Shown piece by piece: positions 1 through 5,093 of a DNA stretch of 5,093 bases. Source of the DNA: Spirochaetales bacterium (lineage in GTDB: Bacteria; Spirochaetota; Spirochaetia; DAHUYW01). The stretch spans positions 1 through 5,093 of the forward strand of contig DAHUYW010000080.1 of the NCBI GenBank assembly GCA_027306915.1, read 5' to 3'. Numbering within the stretch: the stretch's first letter is position 1; every line of letters begins with the position of its first letter. The notes under the pieces are model-generated. The model searched no databases. It saw nothing but the letters and a program-made list of their open reading frames with translations, and was not told the origin of the DNA. Position numbers and translations under genes: made by a program.

Positions 1-625
1 GGGGAGCCAGCTGTACAGCGGCACCGCGCTGTCGACCCTGGTCTCGAACACCCCCGCGCCGCCATCCGGCATCGATTCCGGCAACCTCCAGTTCAGCGCC
101 CTGTATTACTCGCCGGCTTCGCAACAGTCCCCTTTGCCGTCTCCGGCCCCGACCGGCGGCCTAGGCGCCCTCTTCGCCTCGACGCGGAACGGCTACCTGT
201 ACGCCTACGTCGATGCGAGCAACGCGTGGACTGCGCCGAGCACGGTGGCCAACAGCGGGCTGCTCTTCGGACTGAACGGAGTCATCGACACGGGGAATCT
301 CTTCGGCACAACCGACGCCGTGCTCGTCTCCTCCGATGTCGGCTACTATGAGATGGATATCACCTCCGGCTCGCTCACCTCGAGCAGCTCGCTCTCCCTC
401 GTCAGCCCGAACGGTGACAACGACCTCTCGACCGACCTCAACTATACGGCGACTCCCCTTCATGACATCACCATCCTGAACTTCATGCTGGATTCCACGA
501 ACCCCTCAGACGTTCGAATCTTCGCGCTCACCCCTGGGGGGGCTGCGACGGTGACCGGCGGAGGGGGCGGCCTGTGGAGGAACGAGCCGACCAGTTCCGG
601 TACCCGGACCTGGAGCCAGGACTAG
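1..625 (+). CDS. C-terminal part of a probable secreted beta-propeller-like protein (5' end missing)
   Basis: The frame is open from base 2 to the TAG at 623-625, giving 207 residues and no N-terminus. The TTG at 134-136 is an internal Leu codon, because the same Ser/Thr/Gly/Tyr-rich protein-like sequence continues in front of it. The product is beta-rich with no membrane segment. Counting from base 2, three stretches look like propeller blades: GALFASTRNGYLYAY (about 55-69), DAVLVSSDVGYYEMD (about 105-119) and the last about 55 residues. In the last, DITILNFMLDSTNPSDVRIF leads to GGGLWRN and then SSGTRTW (198-204), near the very end. That order matches the terminal blade of BNR/sortilin-type propellers (D-x-SNP...aL...GGlW...S-x-D-G-x-T-W), but the Asp of the Asp-box is Ser here. 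The family assignment is inference. Enzymatic activity is neither shown nor suggested. A plausible role is a secreted or lipoprotein-anchored envelope protein. A G7 run at 536-542 lies in frame within the last blade. The next gene is convergent. Confidence 0.8.
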   Translation, partial: GSQLYSGTALSTLVSNTPAPPSGIDSGNLQFSALYYSPASQQSPLPSPAPTGGLGALFASTRNGYLYAYVDASNAWTAPSTVANSGLLFGLNGVIDTGNLFGTTDAVLVSSDVGYYEMDITSGSLTSSSSLSLVSPNGDNDLSTDLNYTATPLHDITILNFMLDSTNPSDVRIFALTPGGAATVTGGGGGLWRNEPTSSGTRTWSQD

Positions 626-690
626 AGACGCCTTCCTTGCGCGTGCGCGCCGGAGGATACCGCCTCGGGCTTGGGTTGCCTTTAAGGTTT
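626..690. other. Convergent intergenic gap without a clear terminator
   Basis: These 65 bases separate the TAG of the left gene from the TGA of the right gene. Visible inverted repeats are small: GCGC (639-642) with GCGC (647-650), GAGG (653-656) with CCTC (663-666), and CCT/AGG around 679-687 followed by a short T run (688-691). None makes a stable GC-rich stem with a proper U-tract in either direction. Transcription from the two sides may end by a Rho-dependent route or run into the opposing gene. No promoter is expected between convergent genes, and none was seen. Confidence 0.6.
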
Positions 691-3600
691 TCAGGGAGCG
701 AAGTAGGCGCCGATCGAAAAGAGGGCACCCGTCCCGCCGGGAAGGGGTGCTCCCGACCGGTCGGTTTGTGGGGCGCCCGCCTTCCGGAGGTCGGCGCCGG
801 CGCCCAAGCAGGCCGAAGCAGCCTGGAGGCGATAGTCGTCGCTTCCGCGGAAGGTCTTCGCCGGCTCCTCGCTCAGGTTGTCCCGCGCGGAGATGCCGGT
901 GGGTCCCAGGGGGGCTGCCGCATTGAGAGAGGCCACCGACGGAAAGCGGCTTCCCGCAAGCACGAGAAGATCGCTCCACCCGTAGAAATCATCGGCCACG
1001 ATCGAAGAATCGACATCCTGATCGCGTGAGGGCGGAGCTCCGGTGACGGCGATCGCCGAGGAAGCCGGAGAGGCCTCGGCGCCCTGCGTTCCCTCGGAGG
1101 CGCGGCCGGCGTCCGGTCCCAAGACGATGGAGTTCCCGATCAGAAGGCTCTTCGACTGCTCAATGAGGAGCCCGATGGTCCGGTCGGTCCCTCGTCCCGA
1201 AAGGAGCGTATTGTTGAGGAAGCTTAAGGAGCTCCTCGTTGAGGAAAGGGTGACGACGTCGCCGGAGTCGCCGGGAAGGAAGAGCGTGTTGGCGATGACT
1301 GCCCTTGCGTCGATGGTCCGAATCGGATAGAGAAACTCCGCCGTGTCGGAAGAGCGCACTGTCGATGCATCGACGGTGGCGGCCCCTCCGTCGAGATAGA
1401 GCCCCACCGCGCCGTCGCGCCCGCGCACGGCGAGCGTCGTCCGGTCGAGGGCAACCGTCGAAGCCTCAGCCTGGACCCCGAAGGTGAGGCGAGCGCCGCT
1501 GTCCCCCGTAATCGACGAGCGGCTCGCGTCGAGGGTGGAGTCAAACAGGGAGAGCGCGGTCGAGCTGATCGTCCCTGAGCCGCTTCCCACCGTCGTATCG
1601 GAGAGCGAAAGCTTGCTGCCGTTTGCCCTTATGCCGACCGTCGTTCTCCCGGCCCCGGGATCGAGGCGGCTCCCTCCGATCGTGGCGTTTGCCACCTTCT
1701 CGAGAGAGACGAGGACCGTATTGTCCGGCGATCTCGTTCCCTCGAGCGTGGCACCCTCGATGGACACGGTCCCGGAACGAGAATCGATAAGGCTCCCCTC
1801 GCCCGCCGCAGTCCACCGCGTGTCTCGGAGAATGAGGCTTCCGCCGGTCTGCAGCACCCCGTGGGCTGGGCCCTTCGGATAGCCGGTCGGCGAACCGTCC
1901 TCGAGGGTGAGGGAGCCTCCCTCGAAACGAAGCTCCCCGGCGGAAAGACGGAGCGACGCCGGGGCCGTCCGGTCGTCGGCTATCGAGAGGTTGTCGAGCA
2001 CGAGCGCACCCCCATCGACCGAGAACAGGGGGACATCGGAAGGAAGCGAAGACGACGGACGAAGGACGGTAGCCTCATGCCCGCTGGCCCGCGACCACCC
2101 GTGCGGGTCGAAGCCTCCGACAATCTGGAGGTCGCGCGTCAGAGTGACGGAGCCGTCGATGCTGTAGTCGCCGACCGCGAGGAGAATGCCGGACTTCTGG
2201 CCCTCCTCGACCGCTCGCATCGCTCTCGTGACCGTCCGATAGGGATCGGTGCTGGTGCCGGCCGCCCGATCGTTGCCCGACGCGGCGACATAGACGACGC
2301 CCCGGTCGAAAAAGATGGTAGCCTCGCTGTTCTGGATCGAGTGATTCCCCGCTTTGTCGACGCAGTAGGCGCTGATACGGTACTCCTCGAAAGGGACCGG
2401 ACGGGTGCCGAGGGTGATCGGATCGGAATACCGCTCGTAGCGAGGGGTGGGCTCGCCTAACCGGTCGATGGAGTAGTATATGGCGTCCCCCTCCGGCGAG
2501 GTGAGCGTCAGGCGCTGCGGAGTGCGGTAGCGAGCATTTTCGGCGATTCCCGCGATTTCAGGCGGGGGGGGAGGGCTGCGGTCGATCGTGAAGCGGACCA
2601 CCCCGCCGTCGACCCCTATCCGGTCAGTGCTCCCGGCGTACAGTCGAAGGCGAATAGCAAACTCCCGGCTTCCCCCAAAGGGGACATCGAATTGCAGCCG
2701 CTCCGGGAAGAGCGGCGAGCTTTCGCTGACTTCGGCAGGTGCAGGCGGATGGGCTCCGCCGCCGCCCGTCGCGAGCTCGTAGCGCAGAAGCTCGGAGCCT
2801 ACGCCGGGGCTGCGAGAGAGCGTCTTCGCCGTCGCGTACAGCCCATCCTGCTCCACGCCCTCCACGAAGGGAGGCGCCGACAGGGAGGCGAGCTCGTGGG
2901 AGGCGTGGCCGAGAGGGCTCCGGTTTCCCGCCCCGCTCTGTGCGAAGTACCAGACGGTGAGGCTCGTCTGCCCGGCCGGCACCTTGACGAAGATTGGGCC
3001 GCTGTAGCTCTCGAAGGAGGCGTCCGGCGGCGGGACCGGGCCCTGCGACGACTCGCCGGTCGGCGGCGCACCTTGCCCCGGCGCCCCCTCCGGGCCCGTC
3101 ATCAGGGAGTAGCGCAGGGTCGCCCCTTGCACCGGCGGCCACGACAGCGTCGCGAGCTCGTGCCGGGGGGCAAAGGTGATGAAGGGAGGCGGAGGCGCGG
3201 GGGGAAGGATCCGGTCCACTGTCACCCGAAAGATTGCAGGGGCATCGCTCAAGTTGCCCCCCTCGTCCTCCGCGATGGCGGCAACGGTGTAGGTCACGGA
3301 CTTGTCGGCGGCGCCCGGCAACGTGATCGGCGCGGAGTAGCGAGGGGAGGTGGGGTCCGGGAGCGCGGGCATGCTCCCGTCGTCGGTCAGACGGTAGTAG
3401 ATCTGCGATCCTGCCCCCTGGAGGACGAGGGTGACCGGAGCGTTAGCAATTCCGTCGGGGGGAAGCCCTTCGGCCGTCGGCGGTGCGGGAGGCGCCTTGT
3501 CGATGGTGAAGGAGTAGACGTGATCAAGCTCCGTCTTGTTTCCCGCGAGATCGCGGGCGGCGATCCGAAAAGAGAAGGTCGCTTTCGTCCCCGGCGGGAC

Positions 3601-5093
3601 GTCGAAGGTCTGCGACGTGCCGAAGGGCTCGCCGTCCGGCCCAAGAGGGTCTCCGGGCGTGCCGTCCCGGACGACGCTTATGTAGAGCGAGCTGTCGGGA
3701 TCAACCGCGGAGTCCACGACCGTCACCGCGTGATTGGAGGTCCCCCCGTCGGAGAATCCGGTAGGCGGATCCAGGATCGGCGGCTTTCGATCGACGGCGA
3801 ATTGGAGAGTCTCGATCGCGCCGGGCAAGCCGTTACGAATGGGAAGAAGCCGCATGACGTAATGAATCACCCGTCCCGGCTTTCCTTCAAAGCTCAGCTG
3901 CCCTGAAAGAACCGGCGACCTGTTCGTGGGATCGGGGGGTGTCATGCCGTTCACGGAGAGGGTGTAGTGGATCTGGAGCGTAGGATCAGGCGCGAGACGC
4001 ACCGATGCCGGGTGATTGTAGAGTCCCCCGTCGGCCACCCCGTAGAGCGCGGGAAGCGAGAGCGGTCTACCGTCGACATAGATCGGACCCGAGTAGGTCA
4101 CGTCGCTTACGTTGCCTGCCGGATCGACCGCGACCGCCGCAACCCGATAGTCGGTAAGCACCCCCGGCTTCAGGCGAAGCGGGACGGGAAGTTCGTAGCG
4201 GCTTGAGCGGAGTCCGGGCATCGGGGGATCCACGCCGTCGTCGGATAAATTGAAGAAGATCCTGCCCTGCCCCTCGAGGACGAGGTTTCCGTCCGAGACC
4301 GAGAAGCGCGGCGGCTGCGGCGGCAGCCGGTCGACGTCGACCTGGACGGGAGAGGTTGGCGGCGAGAGATTTCCAAAGCGGTCGACGGCGACGAAGGTGA
4401 GCGAGAACAGGCGCTCCATCCCCCATGGGAGCGAAAGCTTCAGATGGCTCCCCGCAAGCGGCGAGGCCACCGTCGGCGGGGCCGGCGCCGAGCCGTCGAG
4501 GCTGAGCGAATAGTGAACCAGGGTGCCCGGAGGCTTCTCGATCGTGAGGAGCGTACCTCCTTCGGGGGAGCTTCCCGATGCGACCTCGGGGGCTGCGGGT
4601 GTCCGGGTGGAAAAGACAAAGCGTCTCGCGACTATCGGGCTACGCGCGTCGTTCGGAGCAAGGGCCACGGTCTTCACGATCACCTCGCCGCTTGACGAGT
4701 CCGGAAGGTCGAGGCGAAAGGGCTCGGTGTACCGGGGCGATGTGGCGGTCGGGTCGCTCCCATCGAGGGTGAAGTGGACGGCGGCATAGGAGGGTCCCTG
4801 GATCACCACCCGCGACCCGTGAGTCAGGGCATCTCCGCCCGTGCTCAGGGCTATCGACGGCGCGGTCGGCATGCGACCGTCGAGGATCATGAGATAGCGG
4901 TATTGGGTGCCGAAGGCTCCGTCCTGTCCGACCTTGGCGAATCGAAAGGGGAGATACTCGACGCCTCCTGCGGGAGCGGTGAGGGTGATCGGACCGCTGT
5001 ATCGTGGGTCTCCGGCAGACGGAGCTCGCTCTTCGAACGTGTAGGCGAGGGGTGATCCAGAGGTAAGACTCAAGGTGACCGGCCCCGCCGCGG
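691..5093 (-). CDS. Giant repeat protein: chitobiase-C-terminal-type repeats plus C-terminal right-handed beta-helix (5' end missing)
   Basis: At least 1466 residues are visible, ending at the TGA on 691-693. Residues here are numbered from the TTG at 5071-5073, but that codon is an internal Leu. Six in-frame codons upstream, to the window edge, read AAGPVT and complete the start of a repeat (PVTL, as at 546-549), so the real start lies beyond the window. Residues 1 to about 924 form about ten tandem domains of the CHB_HEX_C / Fn3-associated type, separated by linkers such as VDRLPPQPP, IDKAPPAPP and IDRSPPPPP. Residues 926-1460 form a right-handed beta-helix that opens with VVYVAASGNDRAAGTSTDP and closes with DDYRLQAASACLGAGADL...SIGAYFAP, a usual C-terminal signature of such proteins. 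Only two Cys are present (904 and 1422). No hydrolase or lyase catalytic motif is recognisable. Surface or extracellular location, possibly glycan binding or adhesion, is inference from architecture. Codon use looks uniform and no frameshift is evident. Confidence 0.95.
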   Translation of the reverse strand, partial: AAGPVTLSLTSGSPLAYTFEERAPSAGDPRYSGPITLTAPAGGVEYLPFRFAKVGQDGAFGTQYRYLMILDGRMPTAPSIALSTGGDALTHGSRVVIQGPSYAAVHFTLDGSDPTATSPRYTEPFRLDLPDSSSGEVIVKTVALAPNDARSPIVARRFVFSTRTPAAPEVASGSSPEGGTLLTIEKPPGTLVHYSLSLDGSAPAPPTVASPLAGSHLKLSLPWGMERLFSLTFVAVDRFGNLSPPTSPVQVDVDRLPPQPPRFSVSDGNLVLEGQGRIFFNLSDDGVDPPMPGLRSSRYELPVPLRLKPGVLTDYRVAAVAVDPAGNVSDVTYSGPIYVDGRPLSLPALYGVADGGLYNHPASVRLAPDPTLQIHYTLSVNGMTPPDPTNRSPVLSGQLSFEGKPGRVIHYVMRLLPIRNGLPGAIETLQFAVDRKPPILDPPTGFSDGGTSNHAVTVVDSAVDPDSSLYISVVRDGTPGDPLGPDGEPFGTSQTFDVPPGTKATFSFRIAARDLAGNKTELDHVYSFTIDKAPPAPPTAEGLPPDGIANAPVTLVLQGAGSQIYYRLTDDGSMPALPDPTSPRYSAPITLPGAADKSVTYTVAAIAEDEGGNLSDAPAIFRVTVDRILPPAPPPPFITFAPRHELATLSWPPVQGATLRYSLMTGPEGAPGQGAPPTGESSQGPVPPPDASFESYSGPIFVKVPAGQTSLTVWYFAQSGAGNRSPLGHASHELASLSAPPFVEGVEQDGLYATAKTLSRSPGVGSELLRYELATGGGGAHPPAPAEVSESSPLFPERLQFDVPFGGSREFAIRLRLYAGSTDRIGVDGGVVRFTIDRSPPPPPEIAGIAENARYRTPQRLTLTSPEGDAIYYSIDRLGEPTPRYERYSDPITLGTRPVPFEEYRISAYCVDKAGNHSIQNSEATIFFDRGVVYVAASGNDRAAGTSTDPYRTVTRAMRAVEEGQKSGILLAVGDYSIDGSVTLTRDLQIVGGFDPHGWSRASGHEATVLRPSSSLPSDVPLFSVDGGALVLDNLSIADDRTAPASLRLSAGELRFEGGSLTLEDGSPTGYPKGPAHGVLQTGGSLILRDTRWTAAGEGSLIDSRSGTVSIEGATLEGTRSPDNTVLVSLEKVANATIGGSRLDPGAGRTTVGIRANGSKLSLSDTTVGSGSGTISSTALSLFDSTLDASRSSITGDSGARLTFGVQAEASTVALDRTTLAVRGRDGAVGLYLDGGAATVDASTVRSSDTAEFLYPIRTIDARAVIANTLFLPGDSGDVVTLSSTRSSLSFLNNTLLSGRGTDRTIGLLIEQSKSLLIGNSIVLGPDAGRASEGTQGAEASPASSAIAVTGAPPSRDQDVDSSIVADDFYGWSDLLVLAGSRFPSVASLNAAAPLGPTGISARDNLSEEPAKTFRGSDDYRLQAASACLGAGADLRKAGAPQTDRSGAPLPGGTGALFSIGAYFAP
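694..2298 (-). other. Right-handed parallel beta-helix domain (DUF1565/pectate-lyase-like fold)
   Basis: This is the C-terminal domain of the large gene, residues about 926-1460. It begins with YVAASGNDRAAGTSTDPYRT, the typical entry motif of DUF1565-type helices (Y-V-x-x-x-G-N/D-D...G-T...P-x-x-T), followed by an Ala-rich helix (AMRAVEEGQ) and a first strand, ILLAVGDYSIDGSVTL. LQIVGGFDPHGWSR follows, resembling the 'GGF/GGY...W' turn of envelope beta-helix proteins. Coils of about 20-25 residues then repeat with ladder-like ends such as IANTLFLPG, FLNNTLLSG and LIGNSIVLG. A low-complexity Gly/Ala/Ser/Pro insertion sits at about 1319-1355. The end (DYRLQAASACLGAGA...DRSGAPLPGG...IGAYF) is the usual closing signature. 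Catalytic residues of polysaccharide lyases are not recognisable, so binding or a structural role is as likely as enzymatic activity. Confidence 0.85.
2302..5093 (-). repeat. Array of about ten chitobiase C-terminal / Fn3-associated-type domain repeats
   Basis: These are protein-level repeats inside the large gene. Approximate units (residues numbered from the TTG at 5071-5073) are: edge to 67, 69-155, 158-247, 250-335, 338-428, 431-525, 528-620, 624-731, 733-831 and 835-924. The unit pattern is a Pro-rich linker, a beta stretch, then a Y-x-L-x-D-G-S-x-P hairpin, S-x-x-Y-x-x-P-I, and A-x-D-x-x-G-N-x-S near the end. The clearest hairpin is HFTLDGSDPTATSPRYTEPF (about 100-119). The G-N motif is seen at AVDRFGNLS (229), AVDPAGNVS (315), ARDLAGNKT (506), AEDEGGNLS (601), AQSGAGNRS (711) and CVDKAGNHS (904). 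It is degraded in the units at 69-155, 338-428 and 733-831. DNA identity between units is only short and patchy, so the array looks old rather than recently amplified. The known role of this domain type is a beta-sandwich spacer or carbohydrate-associated module. A stalk role is inference. Confidence 0.88.
2564..2571. repeat. G8/C8 homopolymer in the poly-Pro linker before the beta-helix protein's last repeat
   Basis: Eight consecutive G on the + strand (C on the coding strand) encode part of the five-proline run at residues 834-838 of the large minus-strand protein. Several G6 runs also occur on the + strand of this gene (for example 909-914, 3165-3170, 3199-3204, 3457-3462 and 3934-3939), reflecting CCC proline and GGG glycine codons in a GC-rich gene. 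The eight-base run is the longest seen. It is in frame as given. Confidence 0.9.

Noticed and set aside
639..690. Possible Rho-independent terminator in the convergent gap
   Set aside because: The stems are only about 4 bp, and the T run after position 687 is short and not preceded by a stable hairpin, so it is not called.
506..979. Minus-strand open frame of 157 codons overlapping the gap
   Set aside because: It is in a different frame from the large gene, overlaps the real C-termini of both genes, has no domain and is Arg/Pro-rich.
574..1029. 151-codon + strand open frame spanning the end of the left gene, the gap and the end of the large gene
   Set aside because: It is out of frame with the real left gene and antisense to the well-formed C-terminal signature of the large protein. 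Its composition looks like a GC shadow (Arg, Gly, Pro, Ala).
691..2298. Pectate lyase or other polysaccharide-degrading enzyme
   Set aside because: The beta-helix fold alone does not imply catalysis, and I could not recognise a lyase or hydrolase active-site motif.
2692..3906. 404-codon open frame on the + strand opposite the large gene
   Set aside because: Its product is Arg/Gly-rich and non-repetitive, with no recognisable domain. It lies wholly antisense to clear repeat domains. Long antisense open frames are expected by chance in GC-rich coding DNA.
2302..5093. Recent DNA-level tandem duplication
   Set aside because: The units are alike only at protein motif level. I saw no long near-identical DNA stretches between them, so no recent expansion is claimed.

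Overview
The window is GC-rich (roughly two thirds G+C) bacterial DNA carrying two protein genes that converge, and both run off the ends of the window. No RNA genes, CRISPR arrays, insertion sequences or phage genes were seen. The organism cannot be fixed from the sequence. Proteins that combine chitobiase/hexosaminidase C-terminal-type repeats with a right-handed beta-helix are familiar in Spirochaetota and Myxococcota, so a free-living, GC-rich member of one of these groups is my best guess, held weakly.

Left part (1-625, + strand): the last 207 codons of a Ser/Thr/Gly-rich, beta-rich protein. Its C-terminal segment reads like the last blade of a BNR/Asp-box-type beta-propeller. Its start lies left of the window.

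Middle (626-690): a 65-base gap between the two stop codons. It has only weak 4-bp stems and no convincing intrinsic terminator.

Right part (691-5093, - strand): one very large gene, of which at least 1466 codons are visible. From the N-terminal side (right edge) it holds about ten tandem domains of roughly 85-105 residues of the chitobiase C-terminal / Fn3-associated type (2302-5093). These are followed by a right-handed parallel beta-helix of about 535 residues (694-2298). The reading frame and the repeat pattern stay intact to the right edge, so the true start lies outside the window and the TTG at 5071-5073 is internal.

Both products look like extracellular or cell-envelope proteins: all-beta, repetitive, Pro/Gly/Ser/Thr-rich and almost free of cysteine. 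Their secretion signals would lie in the missing N-termini. The genes converge, so they are not one operon, and the sequence does not show that they act together. I found no clear sign of an undescribed system. The most notable points are the long repeat stalk ending in a beta-helix and a C8 homopolymer just before the helix domain.
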